The notes under the pieces were generated by a model. It was not told the DNA's origin. It ran no database searches and worked only from the letters and a program-made list of their open reading frames with translations. A stretch of DNA of 39,708 bases from positions 1 through 39,708 of the IMG/VR virus record IMGVR_UViG_3300021142_000079; one strand, given 5' to 3'. This document shows, piece by piece, positions 16,305 to 28,200 of the stretch (positions within the stretch are counted from its first letter, which is position 1; the number at the start of each line of letters is the position of its first letter). This DNA comes from a virus. A program made the translations under genes and the position numbers.

Positions 16305-18565
16305 TATAGGACACCAGTGAAAATTATGTAATTAATAGTTTCGTATGGATTCATAATATTAATTGGCACACCATGAGCAGGAGCAATAACGCTACCACTG
16401 TTAGGCAATCCATAACCTGTACTAGAAGAAGGTAAACCTAGACCAGCAACCGCGGCTTGATCGGATGCGGCACCTGGAAGTCCTCCAGCATAATATTGTG
16501 GGTACGGAGGTATTGAACTCTTAAAATCGTGTTGGTGGTCTGGCAAGTTAGTCACGCCAACTGAAATTTGCTGGTTACCCGAACCTGTTCCAATAATATC
16601 AGCTGTAACATCACTTACACGATTAGCGGCGCCGCCGCCTGCTGATATTTGTGTACCAGAACCATCTTTGTAAGGAACAGTTAAATTATTATTCATATTA
16701 TCACGACCTAGCGGGAAACGTCCACGCAAGTCAGGCAAGGCAAACGTACCCTGACCTTGTAACAATATGGCTGCCTTATAATTGTATCCGATTATGTTAT
16801 ACAAGATTGTATATTTTGAAATTTGTACTTCACTACCATCACATAACAAATAGCCTGTTGGCACAACTGTACCAGCAAATGGAAAAATACAACCTACTGG
16901 AACAGTTGGCACATGATTTAAGAATGTTTGTTTAGACATCTGTACCAGTCCAGCACCTGACTGATACACTAGTAACGCATCATTATAACTACTATCTATA
17001 GCACTAGTTCTTGGAGTGTTGTCTGACTTAGTAGTAATAAAGTTTTGATTAATTTGTGTATTAAACACGGCAGTACCTGTAGTACTTTGTCCGTTGAAGC
17101 TAACAATATTACTAACTACGTCACCAGTAAGACTAAATTGCGTTGGACTTGCTAACTTGGCAGCACTACCGTTAACACTACCTGCTAAACTTCCAGTAAA
17201 TGATCCGTTGAATGTTCCAACGAAACTCTGAGCGTACACATTTCTAAAAGGACGAGTAGCAGTACCAATATCATATAAGCCTGCGCCTGCTGTTACATAA
17301 GGAATATTTAAACTTTGTGCTTCCGAAGAATTAATACTATATCCTGGAACAATAACAGCACCGGCAACTGGAGTACCAGCTGACAAGTTATTTAAAATAA
17401 CGCCACCGCCATTGTTATTAGGCTGTGTAGCATAGACAGCTATGTCTTTACCAAAATTGCTATTTAAAGCAACTCCCAATCCGCCCGATGTAACAATGCT
17501 ACCTGTAGTAGTACTAGTACTATTAGTTGTACCAGTTACTACTAATTTGCCAGGACCGCCTGACGGAGTGTTAGTTGTATCAGGTTTGATAGTTAATGTG
17601 CCCATTACATCTAATGTAGATGTCGGAGCAGTATTGTTAAATCCTATACCAACAGTACCGTTAGCTTGAAAGTATACTAAAGATTGTGTTGCTGTACCGT
17701 TGTTTAAATTAAAAGAAACATTATGTCCGCTTGTAATACTTGTAAAAACTGTAGTGCTTGAATTAACGCCAATATTAAAACCTAAAGCAGTACCTAAATT
17801 AATACCTGCGTTTGATTTAATATTAAGTGAACTTGTTGTTGTATTTGTTGTACCTTCTGTTGTAAGAAAGTTAGAAGCTAATAATGTTGTTCCGTTAATC
17901 AACAAAGAATCAGCTGACTGAGCTGTTCCCCAGAATCTAGTTAAACCACTACTAGCATCAACTGAACTTAGGTTAACGCCTTGATTAATTGTTGTAAATC
18001 CTGGAATAGCTAATTTAGGAATGAACGTATCTTTACTAATAATAGTAAGTCTATAACTAGTGCCTGTTGCGGAATTACTTGCGTAATTTGTAACAACACT
18101 ATGAGTTACGTTGCTAGTATCAACAATGTTTTCAACTATAGGACCAGTTAATGTTCCTTGACTAAATTGTGGACCAACTAACAACCAGTTAGAACCTGAA
18201 AACAAATATAATTGACTATTAGCGGTGTCAACCCACAAGTCGCCTTGTAAACTGTTTGAAACTTGAGGAGCAGTGGCAGATTTTTTTAAGTTGCCTGCTG
18301 ATGTCCAAGTAGTACCGTCCCATATTTTAAGACTGCTAGAACTGTTGTCATACCATAACTGACCTTGGACTGGATTGTTTGGAGCAGTCGGTGCGGCAAA
18401 GTTTTCTAATAAATGTAAAAAATCATTAGCAACGATAGGAGCATATCCGTTGTAGTTTTGTCCAACAAAGGTAAGACTTGTTTGGTTGTTAAGACTTTGA
18501 TCTTGAACAACAATAGCTGGTTTAGCTGGATTATTTGATTCGGTATATGTAACTTGATAAGTCAT
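16304..18565 (-). CDS. Tail-fibre protein with phage tail collar domain, 753 aa
   Basis: The N-terminus has the shared fibre module (LTFVGQNYNGYAPIVANDF, LLENFAAPTAPNNPVQGQLWYD, LKIWDGTTW). The middle is a repetitive shaft (FNGSFTGSLAGSVNGSA). From about residue 550 a tail collar domain is plain: VPVGCIFPFAG, PTGYLLCDGSEV, FALPDLRGRFPLGRD, then LPDHQHDF and the closing NPYETINYIIFTGVL, as in T4 gp12-type short fibres and many related tips. The LPDHQHDF histidines may bind metal. AGGAG lies upstream, and only one base separates it from the 202-residue gene. It probably acts in host recognition. Confidence 0.9.
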   Translation of the reverse strand: MTYQVTYTESNNPAKPAIVVQDQSLNNQTSLTFVGQNYNGYAPIVANDFLHLLENFAAPTAPNNPVQGQLWYDNSSSSLKIWDGTTWTSAGNLKKSATAPQVSNSLQGDLWVDTANSQLYLFSGSNWLLVGPQFSQGTLTGPIVENIVDTSNVTHSVVTNYASNSATGTSYRLTIISKDTFIPKLAIPGFTTINQGVNLSSVDASSGLTRFWGTAQSADSLLINGTTLLASNFLTTEGTTNTTTSSLNIKSNAGINLGTALGFNIGVNSSTTVFTSITSGHNVSFNLNNGTATQSLVYFQANGTVGIGFNNTAPTSTLDVMGTLTIKPDTTNTPSGGPGKLVVTGTTNSTSTTTGSIVTSGGLGVALNSNFGKDIAVYATQPNNNGGGVILNNLSAGTPVAGAVIVPGYSINSSEAQSLNIPYVTAGAGLYDIGTATRPFRNVYAQSFVGTFNGSFTGSLAGSVNGSAAKLASPTQFSLTGDVVSNIVSFNGQSTTGTAVFNTQINQNFITTKSDNTPRTSAIDSSYNDALLVYQSGAGLVQMSKQTFLNHVPTVPVGCIFPFAGTVVPTGYLLCDGSEVQISKYTILYNIIGYNYKAAILLQGQGTFALPDLRGRFPLGRDNMNNNLTVPYKDGSGTQISAGGGAANRVSDVTADIIGTGSGNQQISVGVTNLPDHQHDFKSSIPPYPQYYAGGLPGAASDQAAVAGLGLPSSSTGYGLPNSGSVIAPAHGVPINIMNPYETINYIIFTGVL

Positions 18566-18566
18566 A

Positions 18567-19175
18567 TTATACTCCTACTAGTCCGGTTAAACTTTGGATA
18601 CGAACTGTATAATCAATTTGAATCAAACGGTTTAAACTTTTTAGCACTGGGTGAAATATAACGTGTGTTAACAATAATGTAGATCCATCTGAGTTATAGC
18701 TTTTTAATCCTAACTCATCAAACACATAAGTTGCTTCTGTGCTTGTTGCTGTATCATATGCGCCTTGACCGCTAGGCTCGCCGTAATCTAACAAACAAGT
18801 AACAAAAATATCTGTGTAGTTTGTTCCAGTTACGTGGCGGCTTTCAATAAAATTTCTACTAGGGTCTAAGTTAGTACTAGAATTGTTGTTTACAACTTTA
18901 CTATATGTTTCGTTGTAAAGGCTAGCATTAGATCCGCTAGTGTTTGGAGTCAAATATGTAATAATCCCAGTAGGATCGATACTAGTTCCGCCGTTGCCAA
19001 ATGCCATTTGATAAATGAACCCTTGACCACTGTTAGCCATACTTTCAGCTAGTGCTACGCTGATATTTTCATAGTGAATGGCGTTACGTTTATTCACATA
19101 AATTTCTTTAGAAACTGGGTCGTGGATCTTAATATGACCCTCAATATGAATTCCTGTTGCGTCTTTAGTCTGCAT
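18567..19175 (-). CDS. Probable baseplate/fibre-associated structural protein, 202 aa
   Basis: The sequence begins MQTKDATGIHIEGHIKIHDP and continues KEIYVNKRNAIHYENISVALAES, then IYQMAFGNGGTSIDPTGIITYL. The body is beta-rich, and the C-terminus has VIFHPVLKSLNRLIQIDYTVRI. There is no membrane segment or enzyme motif. It is the first gene after a late box (GATAAATA, 19196-19203) and starts the fibre transcription unit just after the giant tail gene. I recall similar small proteins near fibre genes in marine T4-like phages but cannot name one. A role connecting fibre and baseplate is inferred from position. Confidence 0.75.
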   Translation of the reverse strand: MQTKDATGIHIEGHIKIHDPVSKEIYVNKRNAIHYENISVALAESMANSGQGFIYQMAFGNGGTSIDPTGIITYLTPNTSGSNASLYNETYSKVVNNNSSTNLDPSRNFIESRHVTGTNYTDIFVTCLLDYGEPSGQGAYDTATSTEATYVFDELGLKSYNSDGSTLLLTHVIFHPVLKSLNRLIQIDYTVRIQSLTGLVGV

Positions 19176-19195
19176 ATCAATCTCTCTTTATCTTA

Positions 19196-19203
19196 TATTT
19201 ATC
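19196..19203 (-). promoter_or_regulatory. T4-type late promoter box GATAAATA
   Basis: On the minus strand GATAAATA lies 20 nt before the ATG at 19175, in the 47-bp gap after the giant gene. It matches the NATAAATA form of T4-like late promoters and would drive the 202-residue gene and the fibre genes behind it. Confidence 0.75.
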
Positions 19204-19222
19204 AAAGCCATTATCTGGTAGT

Positions 19223-22200
19223 TTAACTCTTGTAATCTGTGTACCAAATACCCGGGCTAACCTTTAAAAACTCAGCAATTTTGCTGTTATCGTTTAAAAT
19301 ATTAACTGGATTATTCTTATCGCCATCCCATGCTGTACCAATTTGTTTGATTACAGTAACATGGGTGCCTTTGTTTAACAAATTAGTTAATCTAATCTGT
19401 CTAGAAGATCCGTCTACCGCAAAATCTGCGTCTAATGTAACATCGCCAGCTGGACTATAAGGATTAACGTTGACGTTATGTACCTTATATGGTTGTTTCT
19501 TCAATCGGATATTACCAATAAAGAATGTCCAGTTTGTGCTGTCAGCATTAAATGTTGCGCCACTTGTATGAGCAGTTGTACATCTGTAAGTATAGCTACC
19601 TATATTAACTATATCTCCAACACTATATTCAATACCACTAGCCCAAGCAGATCCATCGTTGTATCCTCCAACAAATACTTCAATATTATCACATTGTCCG
19701 TATCCTGGCGGAATAGCAGTTGGAGCGATTTTCCAGTGTTTAGTGTCTGTTGGTAATATTGTCACAGAAGTGCTAGCCGAATATGACAAAATATTAACAT
19801 AATATGTATTTTGATATACAACAACAGAGTTAATACTGTACGAAGATAACGGATTATATGTACCCTGGTATGTGTAACCTGATGTTTTAAACCATGCTAT
19901 AACTCCTGTAGGATCGGATTCAGATCCTAATGCTGGAGCAAAACTTAAATTAACTGAATTAGTACCATCGCTGATAATTTGCTCAGTAATAGTAGTTTCA
20001 GTGTATGGAATAGTTTCTGTTGGTCCAATATCTTGTACAAAAGCGCCGGCTTTATGTAGTTTGTAAACTCCTGTGCCCAATGTACCACGACGTAATCTAC
20101 TTACTATATTTCCATTTTTGGCAAAATATTCGATACGTTCGCCACGTATTTCAATGACGCCAGGTTTATTAGCAGTAGGGTTTGGAACATCAAAATTGCT
20201 AGCATCAGTTAGAGTGATACTAGTATCATTCCAATGTAGGTCCGCGGCAAGTGTAGTTCTTTTCTCTAAACTTAAACGTTTGTAAGTTACACGGTTTAGC
20301 ATATCTTTAAACTGCATGTAAGCAATTCCAGATGCTAATATGTTGCTACCAAAAGTAATAAATGTCAGCTGATCTGTCTTGTTAGGTAACGTTGCTAACT
20401 GAACACTTTGTTTGTCATCATTTAATTTATAATCAATAGTTGGTGTCAACAAAGTACCATTTTTTGTAATCCAAACATAGTCATCACTTATAATAGTTCT
20501 GTCTAATTTTATTAATCCAGATGCTAAATTTTTATAGTAATAGTAATCCGCAGTATTTGGAGTCAATGTAACATTCGATGTTACATTAACACTAGAACGT
20601 CGAATATCTAATACAGAATGATTGTAAGAGCTTATCACTTCAACAACATGAGTATTGTTGTATGCCTGTGTGAATGTTATTGTCTGTGCACTAGCATTAT
20701 AGAAATAACTTTCATCTGTAGTGATACTTACTAACAATGTAGTTCCCATATATAAAGTATAGGCATTTTGTGTCAATGTAATGGTAATTCCAGATAAGTC
20801 TACTGTATAATCTGAACCTAAATTCAATTTTACACCGTTAGCTATTACATTAATATTTTGAATTGTAGCTGAATAAGGAACAATTTTTGCTGGGTCAATA
20901 TTATAACTCAACTGATTGTCTTCGATTATAAAATAGTTGTCGTTAGGTCCTTCCAAAATAGTTTGATCCACACGAACTAGCATACTAGACTCATAAGGTA
21001 AACTTGTCCCAACTGGATATGCCAGTGAATAAGTTAAGCTAACTCCATCAGTTGCTAAAATTTCTTTGTTCGTTACAACAAAAGTCTGTTGGCTTCCGCT
21101 TACAATAATGAAATTAATTAAACTGCCTGCTGCCGGCGGAGTTGTAAATTTAAACCCAACTGCGTTGGCGAAATCATATGTTCCATCTGTTTTAAACAAC
21201 TGAGGATTCGCAACAACTCCATCGACATATACGACTGCTGTAATATCTTTTAACCAAGGTGCTTTAGTTACAAATTCTGTAGTAGTAGCATCGCCTACAA
21301 AGTAGTCAAGGTCAAGAATGTTAGAACCAGCAAATCCTATGTTGAAAATAGTTACAATAGTATTAGCAGAAGGTTTTGATGTTAATGTAACTTTTTTATT
21401 TTTATAATCAACTGTATAGTCAGTTTGATAAGTTTTTATAGTATTACCAACTTTAACAATTAATGCTTTTGGACTATTAGGTTGTTGAGATAATGTGTAA
21501 GTTTTTGTTACACCATCGGCGATAAAATTATCTGTTACAATAGTTGCGGCACCGGAATTAGATCTATCAAAAACTTTAATAGCCACAGCATCAACTACTT
21601 GACCTGGCACAACTTCTTCTGGAGCAGGACTTGTGGTTGGTGTAACCATTCCGTCGCCGTCAACGATAATATCGTCTGCTGCCAATCCAGTAGCTGTACT
21701 ATATGCCATGTCTCCGCCCACTAAAGAAGTGTCGTAATCATTGGCATTTGGTAGTATAGAACCGTCGCTGGTGCTACGTCTGATAATAAACTCATCACCG
21801 TTTGAAACTGTATATCCGTTTGGAATAGTAATTGTATACTGATACAATCCTGGAGCAACTTGACTATCAGGAGTTCCAGTAGCAACCGGAGTTGTCATTA
21901 TAGCATTTTTATTTGTTTGTTGCTGTGTTCCATAATGCGGATCGTCTAATCTAACAGGACTAATTTTACCAGTAATATTAAGAACTGTTAAATCAGATAT
22001 TCCTGTTGGGTATGTTGTACTGTTAAGAACCGCAGTACCGTTAGCATTAATTGTAATATCGGCAGGAGTTTCTAATGTTTTTGTAAATGTTAATTCAACA
22101 CTTGGAACAATATCTGTATACAATATTGAATTTATAGAAACTGTTTGACTGTCAATAATTGCTGTAACTGTTGAATTGTAAATCAACGAATTAATTGTAG

Positions 22201-25200
22201 AGCAAGCAACAACATCGCCTACATTGATATATGTAGTGTCTGCTACTGTAAGTTGTGTGCTACCAGAAAAGTTATATGTAAAGATCAATGTTCCACTAGG
22301 TATGCTATCAGGAGCTCTACTCAATGTAACTGTATTTGTACCCTGATTTACACTAACAACTTTATGTATAGCACTACCAATAATAGTACCTGACTGAGTT
22401 TTAACTCCAGTTGCTGTACTTGTGTAGCTAACACTAGTAGTAGTACACGCGGTAACTGTATAAGTTCCACTGTAAGCTACTGGCAGAACGTTGTTAACAA
22501 TAATAGTTTGTCCTATGCTGTATGGAGGTGTAGATACTGCGTCAAATGTCAATGTGACTGTAGTACCATTTCCACTTGCTCCGGTAGTAGTTAACACAGC
22601 TACATTAGAACTAAAGCCTACTCCAATAATTCCCATGCCTGGCAATATTCCACTAGCGTTAGCAACAACTAATGTAGTTTCATAACTGCCGTTAGGATTA
22701 TATGTAGTAGAATGCCCAGCAGTGTTGATATGAGTAATTGTTGTTGCTACAGGACTGCTGTCATTGATGTTATAACTAAATTCTAACTGATTGTTATAAA
22801 CTCCGCTTCTGTTGTCATAACTATCAACGTTGTTTTTAATTTGATAAATGTTGAGTTGTGTATTAGCCGCTGGAACATATGGTAATGTAAAGCTGTGCGT
22901 ATTAGCGGCTACTGTGACATAGTAGTCGTCAAAACTGCTGTCATAGTTATCCCACTTATCTTTATAATAAGGACTAGCACCCCATCCAGTTTGTACGTTA
23001 AATCCGAGCCCGTTAACAATAGTTCCACCGTAATCAATACCTGTCATTACTTGTGCTAGGTCTTTACCTAACATTCCAGAACCTGGTTCGTAATAAAATT
23101 CAACACGATCTGCGGCATTTAACATAGCTGAATTAATTAAGTAAGTTACAGATAATGTAGTGCCTTTAGCTGGCGCATTTCCTACCGCAAATGTAATTAA
23201 TCCAGAGTATTGTGTATAACCGTTCTTAGTTGAAACAACAGTACTTAGAGTATATAATTCTCTTAGTACAGGAATTCCATTAACTGTTATCGAACTTTGT
23301 CCGACTCTAATATCAGGTGCCCAAGTTAACGCAAATTTTAACTGACTACCATCACCTAAGAATGTCTGTTGTTGTTGTAATTGTGTTACATAATTTGTTT
23401 GACTTACTCTATCAAATTTAATACCAATAGTTGTCGAACGAACAACACTTTCTCCAATGATTGCGATTGCTCTGGCCTGTACTCCGGTTGTACTTAGGCC
23501 GCCGTCCAATACAATTTCTGGAGCTGCCAAATATCCACTACCTGGAGTTAGTAAAACTACTCTAGTTACTACACCATTATTGATGAATGCTCGTCCAGTT
23601 GCGCCGGATCCGCTTTCACTATTGAATACCACTTGTGGAGGAATGTTATAACCAGATCCTCCGTCAATTAATATTAACTCGGTTACAATAAATCCAACAT
23701 TGTCTAACCAGAATTTCCAAGGATATGTTTGTATAGCACTATCACCAGCAACAAGTTTTCCATTCTGAACAGTTATATCGATTAGACCCACTTTATCATT
23801 TTCATAAATTGGCATTACATCGAAGTCAGTAATAGGTAACTGGGCAGTATCTAAACTTTCATAATTGCTTACATACTCTCTTACTTTTGTTCTATAAGGT
23901 TTAACTTCAGAAACATAATTTTCAAAGTTAGCCAAGTTTTCAACTGGATAATTTACAGGCTGGTCTAATGCTCCAACATTGTGTTGAGCTTTAACAAAAC
24001 TAGTTTTAAAAATCCAATCTACATATACTTGTTCGCTTAGTACATAATGAACGCTGTTGAAGAATAAATTTAAATATTCTTGTTTTAAACTATCAATAAA
24101 AATATTATTTTTAATAGCTTTTAAAATAATTCTTAGTTCTGTTGCCGCAACAACGTCAAATCCTTCGCCGTCGAAAATACTCGAATCATAACCTACATCA
24201 GTCAAAGCAAAATCATATAATTTACTGCTAAATTGTATGGTTCCATTTTGTATACCAATTGTATTATAACTCTGTGTCCAATCTACGCTGTTAACATCGG
24301 CATATTTTTCTAGCAATATCCAGCCGCCATTATTAGATGTTCTAATTCTAACAATTTGTCCCACTTTTACAGTTATTGAATTTAAATCAACAAATGTATT
24401 GACAGCATAATCTTCTACTGTAAATTGATTATAACCTGATGCGAACCAGTCTGCGTAAGACCAATAATTTCTCACATCGTAGCTTTGTGTTAGCGTTCTA
24501 GACCATTGTTTGTAAACAGGATCGTATGTGTAAACACTCCATTGGTTGCTAGCTTGGCTATCACTGTGTACTAGTACCGCATAGTTTCTAATCGAGCAAC
24601 GAGTATTACTATCATAGCCAGCTCCTGATGAAATAATTGTTGCTCCAGTTACTTGTCCTAAAGCATTAATTGTTGCTCTAACTACGGCACCTGTACCAGA
24701 TCCAATAATTTCTATGTATGGAGATGTAGCTACATTGTTTATAGTAGAAACAAAACCTTTACCCGCAGAATTTATAATGATACCAGTTATAGCGCCATTG
24801 GTAATAACAGGAACTAAACTAGGAGCAGAAAAACTAGATACACTAGCATATGGCAACTCGGCATCGGTATCTAATATCGCATCATATAACCCGCTGCCAA
24901 TTGTTGGTTCTTTATCGTAGCTTTCTAAACTGCTAATGTTTAATTCGGCAATTTGATTAGTAATCATCACTTGGTTAGCATATTCTATTAATTGTTTTAG
25001 TGCTTCAAAACGATTAATAAACATACTTTGTCTTGGACGATTTTCAATACCGTAACGAATCTTAAATGGTAATCTTGGATCAGGTACTACTTTTCCGTTA
25101 GAATCTATTCCACATAGACTATCGAACCATTTTTGTTCAACTATCTTAGGAAGATTAATATTTGGATCATTACTGATCATCTTATACTGTGTATGTATAT

Positions 25201-28200
25201 TTTGATCTGTTTTATCTATAGTCCAGAATTCTACCGATAAGATTACATTAGATGATGTCAAGTACCCCTTAACATTAGTTAGGCTAAATGTATTCAAACC
25301 AGTAATACCTAAATATGTGTAATCTTGGCCTCTTGGATTTGCTATTAAATTAGCAACGTCCATCGCTGACATTTGTCTGCCATTTACATAAGGTATAACT
25401 ACTTTATTTTTAACCCAGAAATAATAGGTATTTTTAAATGTTTTGCTAATTTTATCATAAGACTGAGTTGTACTATAGACAGAATCTCCATACAGACTTG
25501 TTCCACTTATACCACTAGCAAGGCCAGCGTTAGTGTCGGCCTGAGCGTCCCATTGACTTGGTTTGATAGTTGAGCTTACCCATTCATAAACATCAATGCT
25601 TGCGCCTGCGGCCAATTGATTCCATGTTGAATTTCTATAAACAACGTCTTGGTCGTAACTGTTAATAAACTTAGCTGTTCTTAAATCCCACCATAATTGG
25701 CCAACTTGTTTGTTAGACCAGATACTAGCAGTATTAACTACAACATCACTAGTACCAATACTGTATACAGCAGGATCATAAAATGTTTTATATCTAATTT
25801 CTTCTTCAGCTGGGCCTGGAATTTTTCCTTGTAACGGGTCAACTACATCCAGATATTTTAATAAACTGCCACTTGTTTTATCATACAAGAATGCTTTTTT
25901 AATTTTCTTAACATCAGCAACTGGAGTTTGTTGCGTATGAATAGTCCAAGTATAATTGTTTGGCAATTTATAATAATTATAAATCGCACCAGAATTTGTA
26001 AAATTGTTTTCAGTGGTATTAGGAGCTCCGGCAAAAATTTGATTTACTCCTACAGCAAATCCAGCACCAAGTGCGTCGGTAGAATGTCCGGTTGTTGGAA
26101 TCGTTTCGCTATACACCCATTGGGTATCATAACGATCGTATATGTCAATTCTTCCTGAAGAATTTACTGTTGAAAATACTACTAGTGTAGTATATCCGTT
26201 CATAAAGGCAATTTTATTTCCAAATGTTCCAGATACGCTTGGACGAGGATGAATTCCTGTTGTGTGAACTAAATCATATTGTCCATTTGAAAGTAATGGA
26301 TAAATTATAACCCCACTAGAGGAAGCTGTCAAATTACTAATAGCAAGATAATCTGCTGAATCTGAAAGGGCTATACTAGCACCAAATGTAATTCGAGATA
26401 GTGTATCTGAAATTGTTTGACTTAAGGCAAACCCATTACCTGTGTCTTTATATACAAATACTTGTCCGGCAACAGATCCACCGCTAGCGGAAATAGCTAG
26501 TGTTGAACTATCTGTGCTTACTACTATTGAACTACCAAAGTTACTATTAGAACTTGTACCTGTATAAGTTGTAGAATAATGCCAACCAGTTGTAACAAAG
26601 TTTAGTATTCCAGCCGGAGTACTGTCAGGGCTACCTGACAACTCAAGTGTTGTACTATTGATAACCGCTGTAACTGTTTGTCCACTTGTGAATCCCGTAC
26701 CTTGTACAATTAATCCTGGAGTAATATTGGTTGTACTTGTTACTACTAAAGTCGCATAACTACTACCAATAGGGTTGTATGCCGAACTTACGATAACATT
26801 TGATGTATAGGCTAATTTATAAACACGACCAGTATTATTGTTATACCCTATAGCACCTACATACAATTCAGAAGTATTGAAAGTTAATGTCGAACCAAAT
26901 TTCTCACCTGTAACGTGTGTTGGATCAAAACCAATCGATGGGCTAACAATAGAATCAGCTAATAGATAACTGTTACCAAATGCTCGTTTGTAAACACTAA
27001 CAACACCTTGGTTAGTATTTGAACTATTGTTAGCTGTAGTACTAGTATCTACTGGAACGTATGGTATTTGATTCCAAGCAGATGCTCCATAAGGATTAAC
27101 TATTTGGTATCCGATAACAAATCCGCTAATAGGTGTCGGTAATGTGACTAATAAATCGTTAATAATATCCACGCCGCCAACAGCACTACCTTTAATTAAT
27201 ACCTGGTCGCCAGCTAGGTATCCCGATCCTGTAGCAGAAACAGTAACAATATAACTTGAGTTACTTGTTGGAAGTATTGGCTTAACTGTGAATGTTGCTC
27301 CTGAACCTAATATAACATTGCCACTTAAACTGGTATATGTTTGTGAAGGTGTGCTTACACTTGACCAAGTAACACCTGTAATAGCGCCTGGTGATAAAAT
27401 TGTTGTAGAACCATTTATAGCCGATACTGTTACTGTTATATCATTAACTGTATCAATGCCACCAACTTGAGATCCTAAAATAGTAATTTTATTTCCGACT
27501 TTATATCCTGCGCCGCCGGAAACTACATTTACAGTATAAGTTGATCCAATTACTACAACGTTAAATCGTGCGCCTTGTGCTTGATTTTGTGTAACACCTG
27601 TAACACCAGTATATTGATGTAACATTGCTCCGGTTGTTTGATAATAATGTGTTCCGTCTGTAACAATCGCATTAGCAACATAGTCTGTAGAATTAGGAGT
27701 TGAATATACACCTTTGTAATTAGTTGCTACAAAACTAGAAGTAGGACTTCCAATAGCTAGCCATTGTTTATCATTACTAATTGCTACAGTAGTCGCAACT
27801 GAAGCTCTAGAATTTTTGTTTACAGATCCAACTAAAACGCTAAATCCTGTTCCTGTTCCGCCAATACTAGACGAGTTAACTGTTAGCCTATCGCCAACTT
27901 GATAATTTAAACCACCATAATTTAGTAAAACATTTGATACTAATCCGTTAGTCACTGTTACTGTAGCAACAGCAGTTCCGTCACCTGTACCAGAAGTAGT
28001 ATAAATTAACGGAACATTAGCATAAACTGTTGTGCCGACTGATGGAGTATAACCAGATCCACAAGTATTAGATACTTGAACTTCAACAGGTGTGTTTACT
28101 GTGCCGCCAAGATATCTTGCGTCTGCTGTTAATACTTGTCCACTTACATATTGTGTATTATATCTTACCAATTGAACAGTTGTAACTACTCCGTTAAACA

